Counted from the first letter of the stretch, positions 31,411-44,400 are shown. The stretch is 64,000 nucleotides of DNA from Diphasiastrum complanatum (GCA_029204225.1 CM055100.1:2803278-2867277), one strand, 5' to 3'. Notes: a model not told the origin generated them from the sequence alone. A program made the numbers and translations.

Positions 31411-32780
31411 ATTCGCACAAGTGGTTTTGAGGTGTAAAATGATGTTTTCGAGGGGGTTGCAAGCTCTGCGAGTGGTGAAAATGGAGAGTTTCAGCACAAA
31501 TGGAAAAAATTCAATTTTGGTAGTAGTTTCTCCTGTAGAAGTATTCGCACACCTAAAAAAGTAATAGCCCTTTCCTTGTGCGAGCAAAAAAGTGGTTCTG
31601 CGAATACTTTACCTCGTGGAATTCGTGCAAACAACAAAATTTTAATTTTCATCATTTTTCGATCATAGAAGTATTCGCACACTTGAAAAGGGGGCGAGTC
31701 CAAAAAGTGGCTCTATGAATACTTTACTTCATTGGGGTGGCCGAAAATCGAATTTTTTGGATTTCTCACCTGAAGCGCTCCAAGGAGTATTAGCACACAG
31801 GTTTAGAGTGTAGATCAGCTCAAGATTAGTCGATTTTACTAATGTGCGAGTAGGTCTAGACTTGAAAATCACATTAGAAATGCAAAAAACAAGTTTTTGA
31901 GAAGAAATCCAATGTGGAGCTCAAATCAGTACTCGCACAGCTGAAAAAGATGGATCTTGAGATCTGCAAAGGTCGAAAATGGGCTGTGCAAGTGGGTGAA
32001 GTGAACAATTTTCAGCATGTTATTCAATCTGGTGGTTGGTTGTGCTGCAACAGTATTCGCACACAGCTCAAAGTGGATGGGGATGTGTTATCAGTACCAA
32101 AGAATGACTCGCCCACTTAGTTTTCGCACAAAATGAGGTGTAATTTGGTCAGAAATAGTTGGGCGATTCTGATATGGTCACCAATTTGAAGTACTGATTT
32201 GGTGTAAGGATTTAGATGGAATGACTTGCACACCTACTTTTGGGGTAGATGAGGCCGAGTTTAGGTGCAGTCGTGACTGGGCGAGTGGTGTCTAGGTGTA
32301 TTTTTGGCGGGAAACCAAAAATTCAAGAATTTTACCTGATAACTCGCTCAAGAGGACTCGCCCAATTTACCAAGTGTAGATTTTCTCTCCAGCGAGTCAT
32401 AAAGTTGCTGGGCGAGTGGGTTCAGGACTGGTTTTGTTGCTGGGAAGTGAAAAAACAGGGTTTATGAAAAAAAATGTTTCAAGCAGCTGACAGAGGACTC
32501 GCCCACCTGCAAAACATGGATCTTGGGACCTGCAGGGAAGGAAAAGTGGCTGGGCGAGTGGTTTCTAGGCCGAAATTTGCCTGAAACGAGGTTTGATGTC
32601 TTTTTCTCTAAAAAAGATGGGAAAAGGATGAAGATGTTGAAATCAGCCTTCTGGTACTCGACCACCTGCAAACAATGGATCTCAACACTTGCTGATGTGT
32701 TTTATGGGTTGTGCGAGTAGGTACTTAGCAAATGGGTCGCTTTTTGGGCTGAGCGAGTAATGTAGACCTGCTGCTGCGCG
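31411..32780. repeat. degenerate tandem array with CTCGCMCA / TGGGCGAG motifs
   Basis: Anchors of the type ATTCGCACAC or ACTCGCCCAC recur at about 31541, 31672, 31787 (variant), 31930, 32049, 32107, 32223 (variant), 32357, 32493 and 32658, mostly 115-165 bp apart. Between them lie TGGGCGAGTGG-type motifs at about 32278, 32410, 32553, 32712 and 32776. Units align over longer stretches: 31936 and 32498 both read on through ATGGATCTTG(A/G)GA(T/C)CTGCA. The anchor and its mate are reverse complements (ACTCGCCCA / TGGGCGAGT), so each unit can fold into a hairpin with a loop of about 50 nt. I see no coding frame. Confidence 0.65.
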
Positions 32781-33004
32781 AGTGGGCTGGTGCAAAAAAA
32801 ACATGCTACATGTCAGAATCAGTGTGAGGTGGAGATGGTTCATGAGCTCATCCCCTTTCTCAAAAAGTTGGCAGCAGCAGGGAGAGGCTGAGATGGTTGT
32901 AGAGCGCTCGCTATTCTCCAAAGCATGGCTACCTGGAGAAGACGACATGTCAGCAACAAGGCGCAGCAGCTGCTGGTGCTCGCCATTCTCAATTGCTCCA
33001 TAAT

Positions 33005-33428
33005 CTCTCGCTGTATCGGCCTTTCTAACCTATTACACTTCCGTTTATTTCTTGCTCTATATTCATTTCTCTTCTATTCTTGGTAACCAGGTCACTGTCA
33101 TCATTTTGACTCTCAGCACCATGACCCTCTTGTGAATGTTTGAGCTCTGACAATTTGATATCTTGTTTATTTGAAGTATCAGACACTGTAGCACCATCTA
33201 TTTCTTGGTCCTCCTGCCCCTTGCCAGTAGATGACTGACTTGTCCCTCATCACTGAGCTTTGATACAGAGTCTGCGTGATCTCTTGCTAAGCTTTGCCTG
33301 TCCCACAGCATGAAGGTAGAACAGAGCAGCAGAACAAAAATGAAGGCAAGTTTGTGGGGTTTTCTCAAATAGAATGAGGGGCGAAGAAGCCTCCTTGCAC
33401 TTGATGAGGGGACCCTCAGCCTTGCCAT
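33005..33428 (-). CDS. probable first exon of a Golgi class I alpha-mannosidase (MNS1/2-like), partial
   Basis: ATG at 33426-33428 starts a type II membrane protein: a basic head (ARRLLRPSFYLRKPHK), a membrane segment at residues 27-42 (LAFIFVLLLCSTFMLW) and then DRQSLARDHADSVSKLSDE. This head, membrane and stem pattern matches plant MNS1/MNS2, the Golgi/ER alpha-1,2-mannosidases that trim N-glycans. After residue 61 this frame ends 15 codons later. A second frame, reachable only by a one-base shift, stays open for 75 codons (GQEDQEIDGATVSD, KQDIKLSELKHSQEGHGAES) and looks like a hydrophilic stem. It ends near GTTAGA, a possible donor. No glycosidase domain is visible on this strand below 33005. 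A (GA)n tract 280 bp upstream could be leader sequence. It may be exon 1 of a gene with very long introns, or a captured or broken fragment. Confidence 0.55.
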
Positions 33429-33700
33429 TTCTAGTGAAAAAAAGGATCTGTTCAGCTGGGTTCATATCAGAGAAGTAAAATTGAGCAGACCCAAATCTTG
33501 TGCATTTGCATCTGCGTCAGGATCGCCCACCACCTGAAGGGCCTTGACTGTGTGATCACAAAGTATGACAGCACCTGCCACAAGGTTGATCAAGCATCAG
33601 CTGATAGTTTGGAAAGGGGAAATAGCAAAATGTTCAGTAGAAGTGATCACATCTAGATCTGCTACTGAGGTTGATTTTGTTGTTGCAGCTCTAGCTCTAG

Positions 33701-33704
<4 letters not shown>

Positions 33705-33731
<27 letters not shown>
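33705..33731. repeat. (CT)13 microsatellite
   Basis: Reads (GA)n on the minus strand, upstream of the mannosidase-like start codon. Confidence 0.95.
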
Positions 33732-34754
33732 AAAAAATAAATAAATAAATGAATGGATCGGTCTGGCGGATCCTAAGTTGCTGCCCTTCTGAAATGAAAC
33801 AAAGAACACGATACAAGATATAAACAAGATATAAACATGAGATTTAAGCAAGATTTTACACTACAAATGCAAGAAAGAAAGCAACAAGTTAACAAACAAG
33901 TCTAAAAGTGATAAAAAAGTGGCAACGGCGTCTGAAAACAAGCAAAAAAACACCAACAAAAGACATAAATATTAGTTTAAAACACTACAAAACATAATTT
34001 TTAAACTACAAAAAAAAATGGAAAGAGCGACATCGGTGCCAATGTTACCTTATTAGCATTATGTTGGTTTATTAGCATCCCTTCGGCTATGGCTCGAACT
34101 AGCGTGTGTTATGGTTGTGGCTAATCCAACTAGCATGGGGAAGGAAGCATGAAGGCCAAGGGATAGCATGGTGGTGAGCATTGTGAGGGCTAGATCCACT
34201 CTTTCTTGCATAAGCTCATCTTGTTGCCAACACAAATGAGAAAATATTATTAAGAAACCTTATCTCAACCCTTAATTTGAGGCTTTTCCTTCCAAACTAA
34301 GGTGGCCATCCTATCCTCTCTCTTGAGACACCCAACCAAGGGGAGGCAACTAACTCAACAATACATTCCATACAATAGTTTACAACCAAATGGAAGATTC
34401 ACAATGGGGAGACACAAGAGAGGCGGAAAGATCCAAAATGCAGAATTCCTCTACAAGTGTTCACCTACAAATGAGCTCTCCACATTGGAGTATAGTTGGA
34501 GGCCCTTGTTTTACAAAGAACCATCAAAAACTCAAAACCAGATAATTTAGTTAAGTTACAAGCCATAGTAATTTAAGTACAAAACTAAGTCACTTACAAA
34601 AGGTTCCATGGGACAAACCCCCAATAGACCATATGACTTATTTCTATAAGTTAGGTTCCATGGGACAGACCCCCAATGACCTAAGCTATAGACCCGCTTT
34701 AATTATATAACTTGAACTAATTTGAATTACAATATGGCTAGAATTATCGCAGGG
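33732..34754. other. spacer with a short direct repeat
   Basis: No gene recognised. GGTTCCATGGGACA(A/G)ACCCCCAAT occurs at about 34602 and 34648, a direct repeat of about 45 bp period. An 82-codon frame at 34302-34550 is not similar to anything I know. Confidence 0.5.
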
Positions 34755-36775
34755 AATATTAGCCTACATTGGTATTGAGTGCATCTTGGACATCCTTTGG
34801 CTCTTCACGTGAGATGAAAAATGCATAATTAGTCGAATCAAGGTCCACTTGCTTGCCTTTGTCAACATATGAGAGCCTCTTGGGCTCGGATCTATCTCTC
34901 AAAGATCTTCTTGGTGAAAAAATTCTAGGAGACTCCTCCTCAATTCTCGACCCCATCACATCATGATTGTCTTCAATAGAGATAATTTGTGATGCATCTT
35001 GAGATGCCTTGATCTTGGCCCCATCCACGTTTGAATATTGACCTTCATGAAAACTGACATATCTACTCTCAATCACCTTTGAGGTAGAGAGTATAAAGAT
35101 TCTATAGGCCTTCTTGGTGGATGAGTATCCAACCATGATCCCTTTGCTTGAGCATGAATCATCTTTCTTCCTTGTTTCCAAGGGAATATGTGCAAAGCAA
35201 ATACTACCATATACTATAAGGTGATCAGCTATAGCCTTCTTCTTGAATAAGATCTCATATGGTGTCTTCCCACCAAGATTAAGATGTGGGAGCCTATTAT
35301 AGCCTCTCCCCAAAAATCTTTAGACAAAGGTGCTTCAATCCTTATGGCTTTGGCACACTCACATAAGGATCTATTCTTCCTCTCGGCCACTCCATTTTGA
35401 GATGGTGAATAAGCACAAGAGAACTCTCTTTTGATGCCTTCTTTCTCACAATAGTCATGGAATTTGTTGGAGATGTACTCTCCTTCTGCATCACTCCTCA
35501 AAGCTTTGATCTTCAAAGAGAATTGTTTCTCAACATATGCTTTGAATATGAGAAAATAATCATACACCATGGACTTTGAAGAAAGAAGATAACGTCCAAG
35601 TGTATCTTGTGAAATCATCAATAAAAGTCACAAAGCAAGTGGCTCCTCCTTTGCTTTTGGATGATGAGAAGTGCACATCTGAGTGTGTCAACTCCAAAGG
35701 ATGTGTGCTTTTGATGGAAGATCTTGCATGTGCCTTCATGTGTGATTTTGAAATAGCACAAGCCTCACATGGCTTGATCTCCTTGGAAAGTGTCTTTGGC
35801 AAGCCAATAGCCTTGGCTTCTTTGATCATAGAAAGCATGGATTTGTAATTGGGATGTCCCAATCTCCTATGCCATAGCTCCTCCTTGGAAAGCTTGGTCA
35901 CATGAGCAATATCACAAGAGTTTGCACTCTCTCTTGGATCCAATTTGTAGATGCCTCCAAATCTAGATCCACGTGCAAGGATCTCATCTTCTTTCTTGAT
36001 AACACAAGTATCAACATGGAATTTCACATCAAGTCCACTATCAAGAAATTGGCCAACACTTATAAGGTTCTTTGTAAGCTTAGGAACAAAATGAACCTTG
36101 TTGAGAGAGAGAACTTTAGAAGATGCAAGCTTCAAGGGAATACTTCCTATTCCTTCAATTTTGCACTCTTGATCATTTGCTATATATATAGACTTCTTGA
36201 CTCATTCATAAGGCACGATGGATGAGAAGGAATCCTTGGAGCTACACATATGTTATGCTCCACTATCAATATACCAAGAGCCATCCTTTTTTAAAGGAGA
36301 AGAGGAGAAGCTAGAGACCATAAGAGATCCTTCTCCATCACTTGCAATAGAGTCTTCTTTCTGATGTTGGCTTGCTTGAATTGGTTCTTCTTCTTGAAGC
36401 AATTTGTGGCATAATGGCCTTTCTTGCCACTAAAGAAGCATTTGATGTTCTTCTTCTTCACCTTAGAGGTAGAAGCTTGAGAGAAATCATCCTTCTCTCC
36501 ATCTTTGTTCTTGTCTTTTGATTTGTCCTTAGATAAGTGTTGGTGTTGATTCTTGGTCATCCCTTTGTGCTTATCTTTGACAGAAAGAGCTTTGCCATCA
36601 CCATTATGATTGAGAGATAATTCATCCATCCTCAAAAGCTTGTTCTCATGTCTTGATTCTTCAGCTATAAGAACTCCTTGCAAGGCCTCCAAGCTTGGTA
36701 AATCCTCCTTGATAGCATAAGATTGGACAAGATTTTCATATTATGACTTGGACTAGCTCACTTTGATAGAATCTC
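34755..36775 (-). pseudogene. Copia-B gag-protease-integrase fragment, second copy
   Basis: Minus strand. The gag tail (YENLVQSYAIKEDLPSLEAL) starts near 36770. A knuckle at about 36395-36436 reads CFFSGKKGHYATNC, with the second Cys replaced by Ser. Protease and pre-integrase follow (GLDVKFHVDTCVIKKED, GSRFGGIYKLDPRESAN), then the integrase finger (ELWHRRLGHPNYKSML, IKPCEACAISKSH). Core pieces are ELTHSDVHFSS, CFVTFIDDFTRYTW, KIKALRSDAEGEYISNKF and SQNGVAERKNRSLCECA. The linker MGSRIEEESPRIFSPRRSL ends at about 34760. Frames change at about 35560-35620 and 35229-35313. RT and RNase H are missing, and no LTR adjoins it. Confidence 0.9.
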
Positions 36776-37620
36776 AAATACAAACAAGCTCCCTATGAAT
36801 GTCTTTAACTCTCAAAACAAATAATGTATTGATTAAATGTATTAGTTGCATCTCAATGTTGATTATGAATCGTTAAATGTCTGTTCTCTGTGTTAGGTTC
36901 GTATTCTAGCGGTGTATATTTTATGTCTTAATGATTCATCCATTGTTGCCAAAGGGTGCTTGTGACGATATAGCACCTCTCATACGTTTCGTAGTACCAC
37001 AGACTATTGGATACACAATTATCCTGTAATGGAGCACATGAGAGACTGTGAAGGAAACAATCTTGTTCGTGGTGGTGTAGAAAAAAAACCCCCATTTTTT
37101 TCATTTTTTGGTCGAGATGTGCTGCAAACCAGGAGGTGTCGTAGTTGATTCGTTTTTGGGTTGTGGAGCTACAATATGTGCATGTGGAACCACGAGTCGA
37201 TATTGTATTGCTATGGACAATGATCAACATGTGCTCGATTTAGCAACACATAGATACGGTGATCTCCTGCTACATTACTAAAATTTTCTTTTGGCATGCG
37301 TTTAAATGTGTCTATCCTTACACAGTTTACATTCTGTTTGCAGAGGCATCTAGTTCTACCGCACATACAGAGCTTGGTGATGTTGAGGAGGAGGAGGATG
37401 ATAGGACCAAGTGGGACCTGGATATCCTTGACAATTAGTAAGTCTATTCATTGATTTTGATTTATGGATATTGATATCTCTGTTGTCCGATTCTGGGAAC
37501 GACATGGAATATTCTAGAATATGGCAAGAGGCTTTGCAATAAGCCCAAACAATACATAAATAAAGTAGAGAGTCAGAAGTATTAGAAACAGGCAACCAGT
37601 TGGCATCCTGCTGCATGTGT
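36776..37620. other. spacer with a possible terminal exon
   Basis: TTCTGTTTGCAG ends at about 37343 like a 3' splice site. It is followed by an open frame EASSSTAHTELGDVEEEEDD ending KWDLDILDN and a TAG at about 37437. I cannot connect it to an upstream exon, so it is noted only as a candidate. Confidence 0.25.
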
Positions 37621-37888
37621 GAGTCCAACATTGGGCCTTAGGCTAATAAGTGCCATGGAGCACAATTATTCAATAAAGTATTTTAAACTTAGCTTTTGTA
37701 AGTTCTTAAGTTGAGAAACACAACTTGACCTCAAGAAACACAAAGTGATCTTGACGATCAAGATAGTGACCCTGATGGAACTTCAATAGCCAATCAGAGT
37801 GAAGGGGGCTCACCTCTCAAATCTATAAGAGGGAGCCATTTCCCTTGTATTTCATCTTCTTCTACTCTTCCTAACAAAACTCTGTCCT

Positions 37889-37980
37889 GTTGGATTTATC
37901 TCCTTTACTCTCCTTAATCCTATGTTAATCTGCCTCCATTCATGTTGCTGCATTTTTTCTCATGTTGTCGCACAGTCTGC
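37889..37980 (+). repeat. LTR-C-like fragment
   Basis: TGTTGGATTTATCTCCTTTA and the following 70 bp match the start of LTR-C at 23201 with scattered changes and then stop. CCAATCAG near 37791 and CTATAAGAGG near 37823 precede it. Confidence 0.65.
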
Positions 37981-37989
37981 ATATTTACA

Positions 37990-38274
37990 TGTAAAATAAG
38001 GGTCCAATCAGATTGTAGGGATGATAAATCACTCATCCAATAGGATTAAAGAGGTGCTAGAAAAAGGATCCAATAGGAATTGAGCTTGGACTACCTTGAG
38101 ATACTACATGTACTTTGATTTCCTTCACTATTGTAATTGAGTTTTTGAGAGTTATTGGAGATTGATCAATTTGTGAGTATTCTACTTTATCTCTCTATTC
38201 GAGGCCAATTACTTGCATTCTCTCTCTACCCAAGAGACAACTTTTTTAACTTAGTTTTTTTCATGAGTACTTTC
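37990..38274 (+). repeat. LTR-B fragment (3' part)
   Basis: Shares GTCCAATAGGA-type repeats, GTTATTGGA and CTCTCTCTACCC(A/G)AGAG with the 3' LTR at 47833-48402. It ends at TACTTTC directly before LTR-A. Confidence 0.7.
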
Positions 38275-38735
38275 TGTTGGATTATACTCCTACTAATCAC
38301 CTAATCGACATTTTTAATCTTCGTCTGACTTTTTTCCAAACCTGCAGATTAAGTTTGTGTTTTTACACAGTTTGCATAACTACTCAGAAATGGCTCACAA
38401 TGTCGTCATTTTCGGGATTATCATCTTTCTGGATTTTCTCTCACTTTGCATTTTTTGCAAAATGCCAGATGCCTTAAAAGTTAAGGAAATGACTTTGGCA
38501 AAGACCTTCGCATTTTTCACCTGTGACAATTTACGTTCATTTCTGCAGAGTTATAGTTTACGTTTAAATCTGCAAACAAACTGTTTATGACCAAAGCCAC
38601 CAACTTGCATTAATCCATTAGCAAGTAATTTTTTAGAAGTCCTAACTAGATGGATGCCAGCACATCACAGCCAACTGGATGACGCTTTTGACGACCTAAT
38701 TGCTTAGTATAAATAGCTGTTCATATTCCTACAGT
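38275..38735 (+). repeat. LTR-A fragment (5' part)
   Basis: TGTTGGATTATACTCCTACT onward matches 10003-10475 at high identity, including TATAAATAG at 38708-38716, and stops at CTACAG. Confidence 0.85.
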
Positions 38736-38744
38736 TTTAAGTTG

Positions 38745-38830
38745 GAACAATGCGATCAATAGATCAGCAAATATAAAAGGAATCGTTTCAAATATTAAAC
38801 AGGAACAGAAAAGCTTCTACTAAAGAACAT
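38745..38830 (-). repeat. dispersed repeat X, copy 1
   Basis: Its reverse complement matches 48838-48975, sharing TTTAATATTTGAAAC and CAGTAGAAG/TAGTAGAAG. The two copies lie 10 kb apart in opposite orientation. Confidence 0.7.
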
Positions 38831-38978
38831 AGAATAGCTAAATTATTAAAATTATTATTGTTATTGTCTTTGTTGTTGTTGAGGCTCAACTATAATATTG
38901 TATGAGAAAGCAAACATATGATGTAAAAAGGACAATAAAACATATGATTTTTGTGGGCCCTCATGTCGCGCTATCATT

Positions 38979-39903
<925 letters not shown>

Positions 39904-40197
39904 ACTATATGGATGATTAGTTTAAAGTATTTTTATAATGTGAGCCATAATCATGCATATAGGCCTGTTATCTTTTCTCAAATAGAATTGATACAAAAAG
40001 CCTAATCACTCAATTCTAAGCGAGCTAACAAGAATTAATGTTGTTGTACATATTCTGAAACATTGATTTTGGACCAAAATAGGCGAGTTAAGTCTGTCAT
40101 TGTATAATACTTTCACTATTGTCTGTAGCATCATAATCAAAATTCATGTAAATAAGATATTCAAATCGGAAGAACAATGAAAATAGTGTTCTCACAC

Positions 40198-40527
40198 ACA
40201 TTACTAGAGTCTATTGAATTATTTGTTTGGATTTAGGTTTTTGTAAGTAAGTGTTAAAAAATGTTTTTATCAAATAATGACCTTAGAGTCAAAAAGTCAT
40301 AACTGCAAAAAAATAATTTTACTCTTTGAGCTGATTCGAGCAAGTATATGCATGACCATATTTGATTTCAGTTTGATTAAGATTTTTAAAGATCATATTC
40401 AGAGTGATGAAGTTTTACGACTTTTACGAAATTTCTTAACTTTATTTTCAAGTTAAATATCTTTTAAGTATGAGCTTCGAGGATTCAAGTGTTGCAGAAA
40501 GCAAGATTGCTCTATTTTTCTTTGCAT
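40198..40527. repeat. direct duplication, copy 2
   Basis: Second copy of 39572-39903; shares GCAAGTATATGCATGACCAT and GATCATATTCAGAGTGATGA. Confidence 0.85.
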
Positions 40528-40749
40528 AGGAAAATCTCATGATTGCCAAGTATAATGGTTAAATAGAAAATAGATGTTGAGATTTGAACTCATTGATAAA
40601 ATAATAACAACATAGAACATGGAAATTTATAAAGAATGAATGTGATCATAAAAATTGATCACCTGTGAGTAGCAAATCCATTGGAATACTAATAATAACA
40701 TAAAACATGGACAATTCTCAAGAATGATTGCAATTAGGCCGCATAAGGA

Positions 40750-41060
40750 CCACCGCCACCTAGATCGGAAAATCAGTGTCCGTCAACGACATACTAAATT
40801 TCCAAATCATCGGTTGCCACCTAGATCGGCCGCCATTGCCCGTCAACGACGAGCACTCTTTACTAGTATATATATATATTTAAACTTACATACACTTTTG
40901 TATGCATGGGTCAGGGACCATGCATCCTCCTCCCCTCACCCATGCATACACACTTTTTTCACTAAAAATGATGGGGAGGGGGATGCATGTATGGGGAACA
41001 TGATGCATGGCCCTCCTCCCATGCATGCACTAGCCACTATCCAACCTCCAAGTGGCAGTG
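40750..41060 (+). mobile_element. Helitron-like repeat, copy 1
   Basis: Hairpin GCCCGTC-AAC-GACGAGC (40838-40854), then eight bases (ACTCTTTA), then CTAG (40863-40866). This is the layout of a plant Helitron 3' end. Homology to copies 2 and 3 continues past CTAG into TATATATATTTAAAC and a CATGCATCCTCCTCCCC-rich segment. The CTAG may therefore be an internal head-to-tail junction and not a free end. Confidence 0.5.
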
Positions 41061-41063
41061 CAT

Positions 41064-41115
41064 ATTCAAGATAGCCAGTTTTTTCAAAATAGCCACCTTT
41101 TCAAGATAGCCAGGT
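41064..41115. repeat. three AAGATAGCCA-type units
   Basis: TTCAAGATAGCCAG, TTCAAAATAGCCAC and TTCAAGATAGCCAG repeat at about 20-bp spacing before a (CT)n tract. Confidence 0.7.

Positions 41116-41142
<27 letters not shown>
41116..41142. repeat. (CT)13 microsatellite
   Basis: Pure dinucleotide tract. Confidence 0.9.
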
Positions 41143-41147
<5 letters not shown>

Positions 41148-41512
41148 GTATTAATAGGATTTGCAAGCCATGCGTTGTGGTAGCTGATGACCTTCAAAAT
41201 ATCCAGTAGTATTATTTCCTACAAAAAACAATCCTATTTTAGCAAGAGACAAGAATCTGTAGACAACACATGGGAATTACAATCATTGATAATGTGCACG
41301 CCTACAATGATATCTTATCATAAAAACATATTGTTAGCACAAAGTGCATCAACCTATTTGCGTGTTACCCCTTTAAAGTTTCAGGACCCAGAGTACTATC
41401 GTCTTGAAGTCACAATCCTTCAGGCTCTCTGTTTTTTGTTCAAAGAGTTGTCAACATCCATGTGCCATTTCGGTGCAGTGTCCTACGAAAAGGCATTTTC
41501 GTGCAGTAGATT

Positions 41513-41691
<179 letters not shown>

Positions 41692-41714
41692 CCTCACTTG
41701 GGATTTTTGGATTT

Positions 41715-42170
41715 TTGGATTTCATGATCATTTTCTTGATTAGCGATTTCATAATCCAGTGGAGTGCAGATATAGCTGCCCCTGATTGCTCAAGCTCACA
41801 TTCCCTTGCGATCCTCAAATCTTCACCAAGGTTCTACTTTCATCTATGTTCCTGGTCTCTCAAAGCTTCTTGCTCCCTTTAGCTTGCCAAGCACATTCAG
41901 AGAGGAGTACCCTGCAAAAAGTCGAAATAGATGTGTAAAGGGCTATTTACTTCTCCATGAAGGAGCCGACATTATTGTGAACTCATTCTTGGAGCTAGAA
42001 AGACCATGTTCTTATGCCCTACAATACGATCAACGCCTTAATCCCAAACACTCCAGGATCTACTCAGTTGGTGGACTACATCAACTACCCCGAGTTCAAT
42101 TCAGAAGAAAAGGAGCATCACTCAATCGAAGAACCTAGCTACATGAAATGGTTGGATAATCGGGCTTCCC
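41715..42170 (+). pseudogene. UDP-glycosyltransferase (family 1) pseudogene fragment
   Basis: Translations in three frames line up with the middle of plant UGTs. [15 protein letters not shown] (41735-41780) matches the D-x-F-x-x-W segment after the N-terminal domain. IYVPGLSKLLAPFSLPSTF and HEGADIIVNSFLELE (41835-42000) match the conserved IPG and IIVNSFxELE region. After RIYSVGGLHQ a one-base shift leads to PEFNSEEKEHHSIEEPSY and MKWLDNR (42080-42160), the x-WLD-x motif before the PSPG box. The PSPG box is absent because the sequence runs into (AC)n(AG)n. A frame at 41330-41470 may hold part of the N-terminal domain, split off by the (CT)n tract. Confidence 0.75.
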
Positions 42171-42226
42171 AAGCATATCCAGCGGGGCAGCAAAGCATCG
42201 AGGCAGAGAGAGATAGACTTGCTTGT

Positions 42227-42640
<414 letters not shown>

Positions 42641-42715
42641 TCGGAAAATCCTTCTTTGCCAAGCTCAACGTTTGGTTGGAAAATTTGGGTCTTTGGAAAA
42701 ATTTGAGTTGACAGT

Positions 42716-42716
<1 letters not shown>

Positions 42717-42748
<32 letters not shown>
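42717..42748. repeat. (GT)16 microsatellite
   Basis: Followed by diverged GT/AT text. Confidence 0.9.
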
Positions 42749-42751
<3 letters not shown>

Positions 42752-42902
42752 TGTGTGTCTATATGAGTGTGCATGTGCATCGATCCAAAACCCGAATGGT
42801 GAGCGGCCAAAAGTCAAAGGTGGTGGGGACAATGTTCATATATGTGTGTAGATGTGTGTATGTACATTTATGTATGTATTTTTTCTTGTGTGTGCATGTG
42901 CA

Positions 42903-42960
42903 ATGTGTACATGTATGTGTATGTGTGAGAATGTGTGTACATGTATGTGTATGTGTGAGA
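42903..42960. repeat. 30-bp tandem duplication
   Basis: ACATGTATGTGTATGTGTGA occurs twice in two adjacent units of 28 and 30 bp. Confidence 0.85.
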
Positions 42961-42969
42961 ATGTATGTA

Positions 42970-43984
42970 CATTTCAGAAGGCCATGCTCTGAATTTCAGA
43001 TTTTTAATATGTGGTGTATAATCACATGCAATGCAAACTTCAAAGATTAGCCACTTTGAGCTATTTATGCACACAAAAATGTAAAGCCATTCTACGTGTA
43101 GAATACATGTAAAACCACATATTCACTATGAAAAATGTGTGAAAGATGCATAAGTATGGGTACAACATTGAGTTAAGTACAAATCAATCAAGAAACGAAG
43201 ACATTCCACATACATAAAATTTAAAAAAGCGAATATATTATATTTTTATTTAAAAAATCGATACTTCTCCAAAAATTGTTCCCACAAATCACATCCAAAG
43301 CCTTGGGAGCACACCAAGGTATCTATCATCTGTGATGCATTAATAATATCTACAACCTATACTGCTCTATATATGTATGTTAGATTTTGTACTAACAAAT
43401 CCACATCTAATAACATATGGTGTCGTCGTGGAATCAAATATTTCATGTCTTGTAAATCCTTTTAAAACTCTGCGTATAGCTGCAACAACCGAATAATTGT
43501 GCAGATGTGTTCGCCATCGCGCAAAACAAACCGCTCCATAAAGTCCTGCACGAACGTTCGTTGATTGACAATGACCTTCACCATCTGCAAAAACATACAC
43601 ACTTGTTAATTTAATGCAATTACCTAAAACATAGTAAATAGCAAGTTGGACTAAAGATACTTGCTCATTCCAATAGCTTGCTCGATGAAATCTACAAAAA
43701 AGAAACACAATGTTAGTATAAGCCTTATGTCAAATCAAATACTAAACTCAAAATCCTGACTATATCCAAGAACCTCCTTCTACACAACCTTCTCCGTGTA
43801 CAAAATTTGCTAACTCTAACTCTAACTCTACCCTACGTCTCAAATGCTAAGTCTAACTCCAATTCTAACTCTAACTATACCTTGCATCTCGAAACCACAA
43901 ACCATAAACATCACTTCAAAATTACTACTACAACACTTCTGAATACACAATGTTCTGAGTGTACCTCGCCACTCCATCCACATC
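42970..43984. other. spacer between Helitron-like end and helicase
   Basis: No product recognised. A 113-codon minus-strand frame at 43367-43708 (GLYGAVCFARWRTHLHNYSV) may be an accessory or intronic part of the Helitron. CTAACT-type repeats lie at 43809-43882. Confidence 0.35.
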
Positions 43985-44400
43985 CGTAAATCGATTGTCC
44001 TTGTCAGCAATCAGCACACAAAGACTTGCTGCATTTCGCACTCCGATAGTGCAACATACAACTGCCCATGACTAAACACAGGCCGAGGCAAATACAATCC
44101 AATCGTGTCCATAGTTTACCCCTCTACTTTGTTTATTGTCATGGCAAATGCTGCTCTGATAGGAAACTGACCCAAATGATATGTTCGAATCGCTTGGCAC
44201 TCTAGGGATACGTGGAATAAGGACTCTACATTCTTCCCGATCACTACCTCCGCCTCTATGACCTGTCTACCCAATCTGAAGATGATCAATCTTGTGCCAT
44301 TGCACATTCCCTTGTGCGATGCTATCGATCGTAACAACGTCACAATCATCCCAATCTTCAGCACCAACTTATTGTAGGGATGTAGATCTTGTCAATGAGC
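43985..44400 (-). pseudogene. Helitron Pif1-like helicase C-terminal fragment
   Basis: Minus strand: NKLVLKIGMIVTLLRSIASH, CNGTRLIIFRLGRQVIEAEV, LGQFPIRAAFAMTINKVEG, then a TAA and, in the same frame, GLYLPRPVFSHGQLYVALS. This is the end of the Pif1/RecD-type helicase domain of plant Helitron RepHel proteins (LCNGTRL, QFPxRxAFAMTINKxQGQT, VFSHGQLYVAxSR). The family SxGQ is read as VEG-stop, and the Arg finger after VALS is changed to Glu. The Rep nuclease and most of the helicase are missing. On the same strand the Helitron-like 3' end of copy 2 lies 1.4 kb downstream. Confidence 0.85.

Noticed and set aside
40724-41074. 116-codon frame in the Helitron-like repeat
   Set aside because: It crosses the hairpin and non-coding repeat text shared with copies 2 and 3, where the frame is not kept.
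43809-43882. CTAACT/TCTAAC repeats resembling telomere sequence
   Set aside because: The plant telomere unit is CCCTAAA; this is an imperfect CTAACT hexamer with few copies, so not a telomere or interstitial telomeric repeat.
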